Part shown: piece by piece, positions 17,364-27,799 of the stretch | Position numbering within the stretch: position 1 is the first letter of the stretch | Layout: each line of letters starts with the position of its first letter | From: Aporhodopirellula rubra | Lineage (GTDB): Bacteria > Planctomycetota > Planctomycetia > Pirellulales > Pirellulaceae | Assembly (NCBI RefSeq): GCF_014192335.1 | Contig: NZ_JACHXU010000025.1 | Coordinates: 1 to 64,000, forward strand | Reading direction: 5' to 3' | DNA length: 64,000 bases | Notes under the pieces: generated by a model | What the model was told of the DNA's origin: nothing | The model's input: the letters and a program-made list of their open reading frames with translations, nothing else | The model's database searches: none | Made by a program: the position numbers and the translations under genes

Positions 17364-18391
17364 TTAATAGCTGTGTGGGTCGAGTTTTACCTTGCCTCGG
17401 AAAATCCAGTAGATGATTACGGTGTAGCTGAGTACGCAGGGAATTCCGATTCCCGCGATGATCAGCATCGTTTGGAGAGTGTTGCGACTGCTGCGTGCGT
17501 TCTGCAACGTGACGCTGTAGGCGGGATCGATGGTTGATAGCATGAAGTTGGGAAAAATCTCGACGCTGAACAAAGTCGCCAACGCTAGGATTACCATCGA
17601 TGAACTGAAGAACGCGTAGCCCGGGCGTCCCCAATGCATCGCGCGCGGAATGTTGAGAACCGCGAGTGCGTTGAGCACCGGAACGATCCACAACCAGGGG
17701 TGAGCGGACAGGTTTTCGGTCGCATGAGGTACATGCCACCATGTCGCCAGTGTCACGACGAGATACAGGCCGGCGAAGACGAAAAACAACGGCGTAATCA
17801 CGCGGCGCACCCGAGTTTGTAGCTCGTCTTCGGTTTTCAAATAGAGATAGATCGCGCCGTGCAACGCGAACAGCGAAACCGTCAAACCACCCACTAACAA
17901 TGGGTACCAATAAACTTGGCTAAGAAGGCTGCCTTCGTACCGGTACTTCGGACCCAGTTCCATGCCCGCCATCACGTTACCGCCGGCGATGCCGAGCAAC
18001 AGTGCTGCGGTGAACGAGGAGAGAAAAAACGCCCAGTCCCAGAGGCGACGCCATGTTGAGCTTTTGACCTTTGATCGAAATTCCAGACTCACCGCGCGTC
18101 CGATCAAGCACGTCAGCAGCAAAAAGAACGCCGTGTAGAAACTGCTGAATACCGTCGCATAGGCCACAGGAAAGGCTGCGAACAGTGCTCCGCCGAAGGT
18201 CACCAACCATACCTCGTTTCCGTCCCACAAGGGGCCGATCGAATTCATCACGAGGCGTCGCTCGTGATCGTCCTTGGCGATGAACGGATGCAGAATGCCG
18301 ACACCCAAATCAAATCCGTCGAGGATCGCGTAACCGCACAGCAACACGCCGAGCAACCCAAACCAGATCAACGTTAGTAATTCGTAGCTCA

Positions 18392-18392
<1 letters not shown>
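17364..18392 (-). CDS. cydB: Cytochrome bd-type ubiquinol oxidase subunit II
   Basis: A 342-residue membrane protein with about nine hydrophobic helices and the CydB N-terminal signature (WFGLLGVLLCGYAILDGFDLG, quoted here in part: GYAILDGFDLG), then NSIGPLWDGNEVWLV. Together with CydA it forms the cytochrome bd oxidase, which reduces oxygen to water at high affinity without pumping protons. The start is ATG 18392, overlapping the cydA stop by one base (TGATG), a sign of translational coupling. The upstream in-frame extension lies inside cydA and is not real. No small CydX subunit was found after it; the 146 bases to the kinase gene carry none. Confidence 0.95.
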
Positions 18393-19861
<1,469 letters not shown>

Positions 19862-19901
19862 TGCCTGTTCCCTTCCGAGTCGGTGACGAGAAGATGGGTT
19901 G

Positions 19902-20639
19902 CTATTCGGGTTTGCGGAATCGCAAGAGATAGTTTTCTTCGAACGCGTCAACGTTCACTTCATCGATGAACTGAAATCCCGCCAGTTTGATCTCGTCACA
20001 GAATACTTCTTTCCCCGCTCGGACGTGTCCCAAAATGAAGTCTCGTGACTTGCCGGGGATCCGGTTGAAGTCGATCAAGATTAGACGCCCGCCTGGTTTC
20101 ACGGCGCGGTAGATCGATGCCAACGATGCGGATGGTTGTTCAAAGTGGTGGTAGGTATCACAGATGAACACCAGGTCGACCGATTCGGTTGGCATTCGGA
20201 TTGAGACATCCGTGCCGAGTACGGGAGTGAGGTTTTCGATCCCATCGGCCGAAGCACGAGCAGCGATGTGTTGAAGAAAGTTGGGCGAGATATCAACGCT
20301 GTACACCCAACCATCCCATCCCGTCGTGCGAGCGAACAGGCGACTGTAGAAACCGGTGCCCGCGCCGACGTCGGCGATCCGTTCGCCGGATTTGATTGCA
20401 CACGCGTCTAGGACGGCATCACGTGCCGCGTACACCTCGCGGCTTTCGACTTCGAATCGTGCCAGCCACTCGTCAACGTTGAGTTCGGGATCTTTGAATT
20501 TATCATTGATGCCTGCCGGGACGATCGTGGGCGATTTATCTTGACCGACGGCGTGTTGTGGTGCGGCCAGCGCCCACGTGATCGCGAGCATCGGTAGGAG
20601 AGCGACGCGATACTGGATGCCAAATCGATGTTTCTTCAT
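19902..20639 (-). CDS. Exported class I SAM-dependent methyltransferase-like protein
   Basis: A 245-residue protein that begins with a clear signal peptide (basic MKKHRF, hydrophobic [16 protein letters not shown], then a cleavage-like AVGQ). It is followed by a complete Rossmann methyltransferase: motif [16 protein letters not shown], the acidic strand-2 residue in [19 protein letters not shown] and [15 protein letters not shown] is normally cytoplasmic, so export of such an enzyme is odd. Planctomycetes do carry several such proteins, but the substrate is unknown. ATG 20642 is an alternative, one codon upstream. It lies between the HxlR gene (63-base gap) and cydA (40-base gap). Confidence 0.85.
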   Translation of the reverse strand: MKKHRFGIQYRVALLPMLAITWALAAPQHAVGQDKSPTIVPAGINDKFKDPELNVDEWLARFEVESREVYAARDAVLDACAIKSGERIADVGAGTGFYSRLFARTTGWDGWVYSVDISPNFLQHIAARASADGIENLTPVLGTDVSIRMPTESVDLVFICDTYHHFEQPSASLASIYRAVKPGGRLILIDFNRIPGKSRDFILGHVRAGKEVFCDEIKLAGFQFIDEVNVDAFEENYLLRFRKPE

Positions 20640-20702
20640 CACGTTAGTTGGTTCTTATAGGTGAACGGGTTCGATGGGGCCGATGCACGCGATCGGCGAT
20701 AC

Positions 20703-21017
20703 TCAGTCCTGACCTTCGGCTTGAAGGCGATCGACTTCATCGAGAAGTCTCGAGAAACGCTTCCCGAAATCGGTTAATTCGTATTCAACACGGGGCGGCA
20801 CTTCGGGGAAACTTGTCTTTTGCAGGATTCCGAAACGGACGAGTTTGACCAACCGTTCATTAAGAACCTTCGTCGTTAATCCATCGGCCGATCGCACCAA
20901 TTCGCCGGGTCGATTCACTCCACTTCGAACTTCCGCGAGGATGTGCAGTGTCCATTTGCATCCCAACACGTTTTGCAGAATCGTGGCCACGTCGATGGAC
21001 TGAGAAGATTCACTCAA
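20703..21017 (-). CDS. HxlR-family winged-helix transcriptional regulator
   Basis: A 104-residue protein with the HxlR fold: ILQNVLGCKWTLHIL, RPGELVRS, LTTKVLNERLVKL (recognition helix), GILQKTSFPEVPPRVEYELT (wing) and FGKRF. Several HxlR proteins (YodB, CatR, HypR) sense oxidants or quinones by Cys; here a Cys stands in the LGCKW segment where most members have Gly-Lys or Gly-Arg. I chose TTG 21017, as GGGAG lies 7 bases upstream and it gives a typical N-terminus; GTG 21050 is the alternative and would overlap the operator. Two inverted repeats lie just upstream, between it and the divergent mini-thioredoxin gene. Confidence 0.9.
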   Translation of the reverse strand: MSESSQSIDVATILQNVLGCKWTLHILAEVRSGVNRPGELVRSADGLTTKVLNERLVKLVRFGILQKTSFPEVPPRVEYELTDFGKRFSRLLDEVDRLQAEGQD

Positions 21018-21043
21018 AAAAATACTCCCGCATTTCCAAATTG

Positions 21044-21076
21044 TTACCACTCGGTAAGTAGGGTACCGAAAGGTAA
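21044..21076. promoter_or_regulatory. Tandem inverted-repeat operator between HxlR and mini-thioredoxin genes
   Basis: TTACC-ACTC-GGTAA (21044-21057) and GTACC-GAAA-GGTAA (21063-21076) share the form KTACC-N4-GGTAA. Their centres are 19 bp apart, and GGTAAGT is repeated in both. The location in a divergent gap beside a regulator gene makes binding by the HxlR protein the simplest reading. Confidence 0.65.
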
Positions 21077-21169
21077 GTGCTAGTCCATGACGTTTTTACA
21101 TCTAGATTTTGAGTCCTCACGCGTCCGCTAACGAGGGCGGGCGGACTCAATTCGAAAAGGAAAAAAACG

Positions 21170-21406
21170 ATGAAAACGCAAGCACGATTCTATCACGCGG
21201 GGTGTCCCGTCTGCATTAGCGCGGAACAAACTGTCGCAGGCGCGCTCGACCCGGCGAGGTTCGATGTCGAGGTGGTGCATCTCGGCCAATCGACGCAGCG
21301 GCTTGTGGAAGCGGAAGCCGCAGGAGTCCAATCGGTACCGGCATTGGTGATCGATCAACAGGTCTTTCATATCAACCACGGTGCGGATTTGTCGGCTTTG
21401 AAATAG
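21170..21406 (+). CDS. Small thioredoxin-like redox protein (CPVC)
   Basis: A 78-residue cytoplasmic protein with a redox motif near the N-terminus (ARFYHAGCPVCISAE) and a cis-proline in GVQSVPALVIDQQVF, as in thioredoxin and glutaredoxin folds. The motif CPVC is unlike thioredoxin CGPC or glutaredoxin CPYC and resembles small archaeal-type glutaredoxins. It presumably exchanges disulfides with a protein or metal partner. AAAGGAAAA precedes ATG 21170. It is divergent from the HxlR regulator, with the tandem operator in between, and ends 1 base before the RND pump stop. Confidence 0.85.
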   Translation: MKTQARFYHAGCPVCISAEQTVAGALDPARFDVEVVHLGQSTQRLVEAEAAGVQSVPALVIDQQVFHINHGADLSALK

Positions 21407-21407
21407 C

Positions 21408-24400
21408 TCAATGCGTCGGCTGTGTGGAGCCTTCTTTGTTTTGGTACAGCAGCCAGTAGGCTGCTGGGATGACAACCAACGTGAAGCCCGTTGATGTCAG
21501 AATGCCGAAGATGATCGCCCACGCGAGTCCTGAGAAAACGGGATCCAGCGTGATGACCCAGTTTGCCAATAAGGTTGTGCCCGCGGTCAATAGAATCGGT
21601 CGGGTTCGTACGGCGACCGATCGGATGATGCATTCACGCAAGTCGTGCCCTTCGGCTTGAGCGAGGTGAATGAAGTCGATGAGCACGACCGAGTTGCGAA
21701 CCACGATACCCGCCAATGTGATCATTCCGATCATGGCTGTCGCGGTGAAGAAAACCGGGTTGGGGTGTCCGCCAATCGGTTTGTCGGTGAGCACGTTCAA
21801 TAACCAGAAACCTGGCATGATTCCGATCATGGTTAACGGGATCGCCAACATGATCAGGACAGGAAGGATCCGCGACCCGGTTTGGAACATTAGGATCACG
21901 AAGATGCCGAGCAGGGCGGCACCGAATGCAATCCCAAGATCCCGGAACACGTCGAGGGTGATATCCCATTCGCCTTCGCCCGACCATACAACCGAGTACC
22001 CTTCGGGAACGGTCCACGGCACACCGCCACCCATCAACAACCATGACCTCTGCGACAGTGGGATGATCGAGGGGGTGGGCTTCGTAAGAGATTTCTCGGT
22101 CGCGGTCGTGTCGGAGACGCCGTCGATTCGGTCAAACTGCATGTCCATGATCGCGTCAGCCGGTGGACGACCGGCGACTTCGGCGTAGACGTAAACGACT
22201 CGTTTGAGATTTTTGTGATAGATCGTTTTGTCTTCCACCGCCGAGCGAAACTCGCCTAACGATCCGAGTTGGACGATCTGACCGCTGTCGCCCTGGACGT
22301 AAATTTCTTCGAGGTTATCGAGTGCGGAACGATTCTCCGGTGGCAACCTCAATTCCACCCACAACGGTTCGACCTCGTTGGGCAAGTGCAGCACCGTCGC
22401 TTGGCTTCCGCTTAGTACCGCAGCAACGGTGTCGGCAATCGTTTTGGTAGAGATTCCAGACAGAGCGGCCTTGGGTTTGTCGGTGTCGAAGATGTATCGC
22501 ACTTGGTCGTCTTCGGCACTCACGTCCAGGTCGACCAGTCCCGGTTCGACAGCCATCCGATTTCGAACTCGTCTCGCTAACGCAATCTGTTCGTCGTAGC
22601 GGCCTTCGGGCGGTCCGTAGACTTCGGCCGTGATCGATGCCAGAACCGGAGGCCCGGGAGGGACCTCGACGAGTTTGACGTTGGCACCCATCGATTCGGC
22701 AAGGGCGGTGATGTCATTGCGAATCCGTAATATCAACTCATGGGATTGCTGGACTCGATGATCTTTGTCGACCAGATTGACGCGAATGTCGGCGACATGA
22801 TTGCCTTGACGCAGAAAGTAGTGACGCACGAGGCCGTTGAAATCGATGGGTGACCCCAACCCCACGAAGATTTCGTAGTCTTTCACTTCCGAAAGTCCGC
22901 CGATGTACGTCCCGAGACGCCGAGCGACGGCGTCGGTGCGTTCGAGCGTCGTGCTCTCGGGCATGTCGATGACGACCTGGAATTCGTTCTTATTGTCGTA
23001 GGGCAGCATCTTGACGGGGACCATTCTCAGCATCGGTAGCAGCATCGCCGCGACCAGCAGAATGCCGATGCCGACCAACACACCCCAGGCGGCTGCGCGA
23101 CCTCGTAGAATCGGCGACAGGACGAGCCTCGATAACCGATAAAGTGGTGTTCGGGTGAGGTCGTATTCGTCCGATTCCGAGTGTGAGTCGTTGAGTTGTT
23201 TGAGCGAAACCATCGCCAACCACGGCGTGATGACAAACGCGACCAGCGTCGAAATCGTCACGGTCAGAGGAACGTTTAATGCCATCGGTCCCATATAAGG
23301 ACCCATCATTCCCGTGATGAACGCGAGCGGTAGGAAGCTCGCGATGATGGCCAGGGTCGACAACAGCAACGCGGGGCGAACTTCTTGAACGGCACGCAAA
23401 ACTGATTGACGTGGCGGCAATATTTTCATCGTGAAATAGCGAGCGATGTTTTCAACATCAGTGATCGGATCGTCAACGAGCAGGCCGAGAGAAAGGATGA
23501 GGGCGAACATGGTCACGCGGTTGATCGAATAGCCCACCATCAGATTGATAAATAGCGTGAGGCTGTAACAAACCGGGATCGCTAAGGCGATCACGAGTGC
23601 AGGACGCCATCCCATCGTCAGGCCGATCAATCCGATCACCGTCAGTACCGCCACGACGAGTCCTTCAACCAATTCGTTGACCTTGTCGTTGGCCGTTTCG
23701 CCATAGTCACGCGTGATGCGGTATTGCACACCGGACGGCAGGTGCGAGGCGGCGAGTTGTTGCATTTTCGCGTCAACCGCTTCGGCGACGTGAACCGCGT
23801 TGGTGCCTTTGCGTTTGGCAACGGAAATGTTTACTGCTGGGAAGTTTTCTGCGACCGAACGAGAGGCATCGGGTCGCGGTGTCTCGTCGGCCGGGCCAAA
23901 GCCGATCCAACTGTAGCTTTCCGCTTCCGCAGGTCCGTCGACCACGGTGGCGACGTTCTTCAGGTAGACCGGTCGGCTGCCGTTGACGCCGACCACGATT
24001 TCGTTCAGGTCGGCAACGCCCCGGATGAACGTGCCCGTCTCGACGTTAAAGGATTGGTTTTGTTGTTCAAAGCTTCCGTTACGACGCGTCACGTTGCTGA
24101 GTTGCAACGCGTTGGCGATTTGCAACGGTGACGTTTGATGAGCCGCCATACGCTGCGCGTCGAGCTGAACGTTGATTCGGCGAGGCCGTCCGCCGATCAC
24201 TTCGACGCGGTTGGTGTTTGGGATCGACTGCAGTTCGTGTTGCAGTTCTTCGGCGATCCGTCGCAGTTCGTGGTCGCCGTAGCGATCGGTTTGTTCGGAC
24301 CACAACGTCGCGATCACGATCGGAACGTCGTCCACTTCAATCGGCTTGACCACCCAAGACTCAACGGCTGGTGGGATCGAGTCGGTCGAAGAGTTGATTT

Positions 24401-24758
24401 TGTTATAGAGTTTGACCAGCGAGTCTTCGCGATCTTCGCCGACGTAGAACCGTACGGTCACAATGCTCGAACCGGGACGCGACATTGAATAAACGTATTC
24501 AACACCGTCGATCTGGTAGAGCAGTTTTTCGATCCGGTCGGTGACCTGCCGCTCGACTTCCCAAGCGGACAAACCGGGAGCATTGATCATCACGTCGGCC
24601 ATCGGCACAACGATTTGTGGTTCCTCTTCACGAGGCGTCAGTACCAACGCAGCGGCGCCCAACATCAGCGATAAAGCGATCAGCATGATTGCGACGTCGC
24701 CACGCAGGAAGACTTCGACGATGCGAGTCAGGATCGGCGATTGATCTTGTTGGTCCAT
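21408..24758 (-). CDS. RND efflux pump inner-membrane transporter (AcrB/HAE or CusA-like)
   Basis: A 1116-residue transporter: the first helix starts at once (VAIMLIALSLMLGAAALVL), a porter domain follows, and helices 2-6 include the proton-relay motif LLVDDPITDVEN with both Asp residues. A second porter/docking region and a final helix bundle (FFTATAMIGMITLAGIVVRN) complete it. It moves substrates from the periplasm out, using the proton gradient. The substrate is not evident, and the Met residues typical of Cu/Ag pumps are not obvious. The start ATG 24758 gives a normal N-terminus; the frame is open upstream to 24839. The adaptor gene is 184 bases upstream on the same strand. No outer-membrane factor is in the window. 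Confidence 0.93.
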   Translation of the reverse strand: MDQQDQSPILTRIVEVFLRGDVAIMLIALSLMLGAAALVLTPREEEPQIVVPMADVMINAPGLSAWEVERQVTDRIEKLLYQIDGVEYVYSMSRPGSSIVTVRFYVGEDREDSLVKLYNKINSSTDSIPPAVESWVVKPIEVDDVPIVIATLWSEQTDRYGDHELRRIAEELQHELQSIPNTNRVEVIGGRPRRINVQLDAQRMAAHQTSPLQIANALQLSNVTRRNGSFEQQNQSFNVETGTFIRGVADLNEIVVGVNGSRPVYLKNVATVVDGPAEAESYSWIGFGPADETPRPDASRSVAENFPAVNISVAKRKGTNAVHVAEAVDAKMQQLAASHLPSGVQYRITRDYGETANDKVNELVEGLVVAVLTVIGLIGLTMGWRPALVIALAIPVCYSLTLFINLMVGYSINRVTMFALILSLGLLVDDPITDVENIARYFTMKILPPRQSVLRAVQEVRPALLLSTLAIIASFLPLAFITGMMGPYMGPMALNVPLTVTISTLVAFVITPWLAMVSLKQLNDSHSESDEYDLTRTPLYRLSRLVLSPILRGRAAAWGVLVGIGILLVAAMLLPMLRMVPVKMLPYDNKNEFQVVIDMPESTTLERTDAVARRLGTYIGGLSEVKDYEIFVGLGSPIDFNGLVRHYFLRQGNHVADIRVNLVDKDHRVQQSHELILRIRNDITALAESMGANVKLVEVPPGPPVLASITAEVYGPPEGRYDEQIALARRVRNRMAVEPGLVDLDVSAEDDQVRYIFDTDKPKAALSGISTKTIADTVAAVLSGSQATVLHLPNEVEPLWVELRLPPENRSALDNLEEIYVQGDSGQIVQLGSLGEFRSAVEDKTIYHKNLKRVVYVYAEVAGRPPADAIMDMQFDRIDGVSDTTATEKSLTKPTPSIIPLSQRSWLLMGGGVPWTVPEGYSVVWSGEGEWDITLDVFRDLGIAFGAALLGIFVILMFQTGSRILPVLIMLAIPLTMIGIMPGFWLLNVLTDKPIGGHPNPVFFTATAMIGMITLAGIVVRNSVVLIDFIHLAQAEGHDLRECIIRSVAVRTRPILLTAGTTLLANWVITLDPVFSGLAWAIIFGILTSTGFTLVVIPAAYWLLYQNKEGSTQPTH

Positions 24759-24942
24759 CGGTTCAGACGCCTCGATGCAGTTGGTTTGGTGATCAGTCCG
24801 GGACGTGGTGGGGCGGCGGGGCGTTTGCAGTGTATGCACCGCGGTGTGAAAGTCGATGCCGCGATTCAGGCTCTCCCTCGTTGATCACGGTGTACGTTCG
24901 GGATGAATTGTGTTGATGCAAATGATGGAATGTTTGGGGGAA

Positions 24943-26052
24943 CTATTCGTTAGAGACGTCGGCCGGTTGATGCAGGACCACGCGTTCGCCAACGTCGACT
25001 CCGCTGAGTACTTCTTGTCGACCAGGCATTCCGAGTTGTCCGCTCTTGATCAAACGACGTTCGATGTTGTTGTCCGGTAGCACGACGTCGACGAACTCGA
25101 GTTGTCCGATCTTGACGACGGCATCGGATGCGAGGCACAGGTGGCGTCGTTCTCCCGCGGGAACGAGCAATCGTCCGAACATTCCCTCGTAAAGATCGTC
25201 GGATTTCGGCACGCTGGCTTTGACCAGAAACGAGCGACTCGGAGCGTCGGCTTGGGGAACGATCTCATCGACGATTGCCGGAAATGTACGATCCAGCGCA
25301 TCGACATGCACGTTCAGTTCGTCACCGGCGTGCAATTTGACCGCGAGGTGTTCCATGACCGGGGCTTCCAAACGCAACGACGTTGAGTCGTAGAGTGTCA
25401 GGATCGGCTGCCCCGGTTGTGCGATGTCGCCGGGTTCGGCGGTACGGTCGACGATCCGTCCCCTCTTTGCCGCGACGATCGTGGTGTAGGACAGCATGAC
25501 TTCTGCTTCACGGACCGCCTGCTTCGTTTTCGCTTCATCGGCGATCGTGACTTGAAGGTCGCGGCTCGCGTTGTCGAAGTCCGAACGCGAGGCGGCATTC
25601 TGTTTGACCAACGTTTGCATTCGCGTGAATTGTTTTTCGGCTTGCTCGCGGTTCGCCGTAGCCGCTTCGAGAGCCCGGTTGGCCTGCGCCAATCGGCTTT
25701 GGTATTCCTTGTCGTCGAGACGAATCAGGACCTGACCTTTGTCGACTTCGTCACCCGCGGAGACCGTGATTTGGTCGATCGTCGCCAGTAACTTCGAGCT
25801 GACGATCATTCGGCTAGACGCCTTGAGTGTGCCGACGGCTTCCTCGACATAGGATTTTTCGACTTCGTGCACGACGTCGGTGGGTTGGTCGGTGAGTTCG
25901 GTTCCGCTCGCTAGCGTCCATCCGGGCTCGATCTTGCTTTCGAACATTCCCGACAGCCACGCGATCGAGCCGACCAGCACGACCATGGCGACGACGATCG
26001 AAATCAATCGCACGCTGTGGCGAAGCCAATTTTGCAAAGATTTGATTTTCAT
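24943..26052 (-). CDS. RND efflux periplasmic adaptor (membrane fusion protein)
   Basis: A 369-residue HlyD/AcrA-like adaptor: an N-terminal membrane anchor (LISIVVAMVVLVGSIAWL), one lipoyl half (TIDQITVSAGDEVDKGQVLIRLD), a helical hairpin coiled coil of about 70 residues (QANRALEAATANREQAEKQF in part), the second lipoyl half (IVAAKRGRIVDRTAEPGDIA), then beta-barrel and membrane-proximal domains. It couples the inner-membrane pump to an outer-membrane channel. It is the first gene of the pump operon. A near-consensus promoter with an operator lies about 160 bases upstream. Confidence 0.93.
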   Translation of the reverse strand: MKIKSLQNWLRHSVRLISIVVAMVVLVGSIAWLSGMFESKIEPGWTLASGTELTDQPTDVVHEVEKSYVEEAVGTLKASSRMIVSSKLLATIDQITVSAGDEVDKGQVLIRLDDKEYQSRLAQANRALEAATANREQAEKQFTRMQTLVKQNAASRSDFDNASRDLQVTIADEAKTKQAVREAEVMLSYTTIVAAKRGRIVDRTAEPGDIAQPGQPILTLYDSTSLRLEAPVMEHLAVKLHAGDELNVHVDALDRTFPAIVDEIVPQADAPSRSFLVKASVPKSDDLYEGMFGRLLVPAGERRHLCLASDAVVKIGQLEFVDVVLPDNNIERRLIKSGQLGMPGRQEVLSGVDVGERVVLHQPADVSNE

Positions 26053-26211
26053 CGCCTGTCACCTGTTGATGGTTCGGTGCGTCGTTATGTCGCGTGGTTG
26101 CGATGCTTTTCGGCAAAAAGACGGCGACTTTCGGTGGCTGTTTTCGATCGAAGTTTCCCGTTTTCAGTGTGGGAAACCTCTGCAGAGACAAGCAATCACA
26201 CCGCTCCCGAA

Positions 26212-26239
26212 ATTGTATCGTCAACTCACGATATGTCAA
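26212..26239 (-). promoter_or_regulatory. Sigma-70-type promoter of the RND operon
   Basis: On the minus strand, TTGACA (26239-26234) and TACAAT (26217-26212) are separated by 16 bases: a perfect -35 and a 5-of-6 match to the -10. Transcription would start near 26205, leaving about a 150-base leader before the adaptor gene. Confidence 0.75.
26216..26233. promoter_or_regulatory. Operator palindrome between -35 and -10 of the RND promoter
   Basis: TATCGT-N6-ACGATA fills the promoter spacer and touches the -10 element, the standard position for a repressor that blocks polymerase. The regulator gene is not adjacent and is unidentified. Confidence 0.65.
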
Positions 26240-26357
26240 TTTAATAAACCGTGGGTGATAGGCGGCGTTGATGCGATTGGAGGCCGAAGCGACAAGGACA
26301 CGTTGCGGGGAATCAGTGGTGCCACATTCGATCGGCTTGATGCTCGATCATGGTTGC

Positions 26358-27731
26358 TCAAACGCCGATGCCGTCGGTCGTGGCCCAGTATCCGCCTCGG
26401 CTATGATCGAACGTGGGTTTCGTCCCGCGGGCCGATTCATCGAATCCCGCGTCGATGGACCAAACTTGATGGCCGCCGACGTAGGTCCTTACCGGCCAAC
26501 CGGTCAATGTTTCGCCGTCCCAGGGGCTCCATCGGTTCTTGGTGTGTTGTTCCGCGTCGCGGATGGTTCGGGATTCGTTTAAGTCAACGAGCACTAGATC
26601 GGCGTCGTATCCTTCGGCAATTCGTCCCTTGGCGGTCATTCCCCAAACCCGAGCGGGGGCGTCGCTCATCCAGTGTGCGATTTGAACAACGTTGACTTTG
26701 CCGTGATGAGCTTGGTTGAGCATCAACGCGAGTGAGTTTTCCACGGCGGGCAGACCTGACGGACTGTTCGGGTAAGGTTGTGCCTTTTCGTCGAGCGTGT
26801 GAGGCGCGTGGTCGGTCGCGATCACTTGCACGACGTCGTCGAGCAACGCCTGCCACAGACCCGCGTTGTCGGCGCTCGATTTGATCGACGGGTTCATCTG
26901 AATCCGACTGCCCAGCCGAGCGTAGTCATCGACGTTGAAGAAGAGATGGTGTGGGCACACTTCTGCGGTGAGGTAAGGCGAAGGATCGGCCAAGTACACC
27001 AGCTCGGCCGCGGTCGACACGTGCAGCACATGGAATCGGTGTTTGTGACGCCGCGCCAAATCAGTCGCTCGTTCCGTTGCGATCATCGCGGCTTTTTCGT
27101 CGCGGATGCGCGAGTGGTCGGCGATGTCGTTGGTCCCGCGATAGCGTTCGGTGTTTGCGCGTACCGTGGTTTCATCTTCGCAGTGCGAACAGATCGGCAG
27201 CGTCGTCTCACCAAAAATCCGCTCGAGTGCTTCTTGTTCGTCAACGAGCAGGTTTCCGGTGCTGCTGCCGATGAAGATTTTGATTCCTGGGACGTCCGTC
27301 GCCTTCGCCAGTTCGGCAACGTTGTCAGGCGTGGCGCCGATGTAGAAACCAAAGTTGACTAGCGACTTTTCCGCCGCGAGTCGTTCTTTGGCGCGAACGC
27401 CTTCGATCGTGATCGCGGGCGGTTTCGTGTTGGGCATTTCGAGAAACGAGGTCACACCTCCGGCGGCACACGCATGACTCGCCGTCGAGAGGTCTTCCTT
27501 GTGCGTCAGGCCTGGCTCACGGAAGTGGACTTGGTCATCGATCACACCGGGCAAAAGATGTAGTCCCGACGCGTCGATCGCATCGTCGCAGGATGCGGTA
27601 TCCGACGCATCGACGTCGAGGATGCGTCCTTCGCCCAACAGCACGTTTCCGATACGAACTTCACCAGAGGCGGAACGCAGCCCGTCACCGGGCAGGACAA
27701 TGGACGCGTTGCGAATGAGGGTGCGAGGCAT
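26358..27731 (-). CDS. pyrC: Dihydroorotase
   Basis: A 457-residue amidohydrolase: metal motif [18 protein letters not shown] (Gln 67 where most members have the first His of HxH, His 69 kept), FLEMPNT, the probable carboxylated Lys in [19 protein letters not shown] and FHVLHVSTA (His ligands), and IATDHAPHT (Asp). It closes carbamoyl aspartate to dihydroorotate in pyrimidine synthesis. The DQVHFREPG form is, as I recall it, shared with Bacteroidetes-type dihydroorotases. It is not next to other pyr genes. Hydantoinase or allantoinase is possible but less likely given the FREPG and TDHAPH motifs. Confidence 0.88.
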   Translation of the reverse strand: MPRTLIRNASIVLPGDGLRSASGEVRIGNVLLGEGRILDVDASDTASCDDAIDASGLHLLPGVIDDQVHFREPGLTHKEDLSTASHACAAGGVTSFLEMPNTKPPAITIEGVRAKERLAAEKSLVNFGFYIGATPDNVAELAKATDVPGIKIFIGSSTGNLLVDEQEALERIFGETTLPICSHCEDETTVRANTERYRGTNDIADHSRIRDEKAAMIATERATDLARRHKHRFHVLHVSTAAELVYLADPSPYLTAEVCPHHLFFNVDDYARLGSRIQMNPSIKSSADNAGLWQALLDDVVQVIATDHAPHTLDEKAQPYPNSPSGLPAVENSLALMLNQAHHGKVNVVQIAHWMSDAPARVWGMTAKGRIAEGYDADLVLVDLNESRTIRDAEQHTKNRWSPWDGETLTGWPVRTYVGGHQVWSIDAGFDESARGTKPTFDHSRGGYWATTDGIGV

Positions 27732-27799
27732 GAGCGAAGTTTCCAGCGGTTGAGAAAACCGCGTAGCTTATCCGAACTGCCCACCCGTGATCAATCGAG

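Larger units (their letters stand above)
26053..26357. other. Intergenic region upstream of the efflux operon
   Basis: The 305 bases between dihydroorotase and the adaptor gene contain the promoter/operator listed at 26212-26239 and a leader of about 150 bases. No coding sequence is seen. Confidence 0.7.

Noticed and set aside
26778-27362. 194-codon plus-strand ORF
   Set aside because: Antisense of dihydroorotase.
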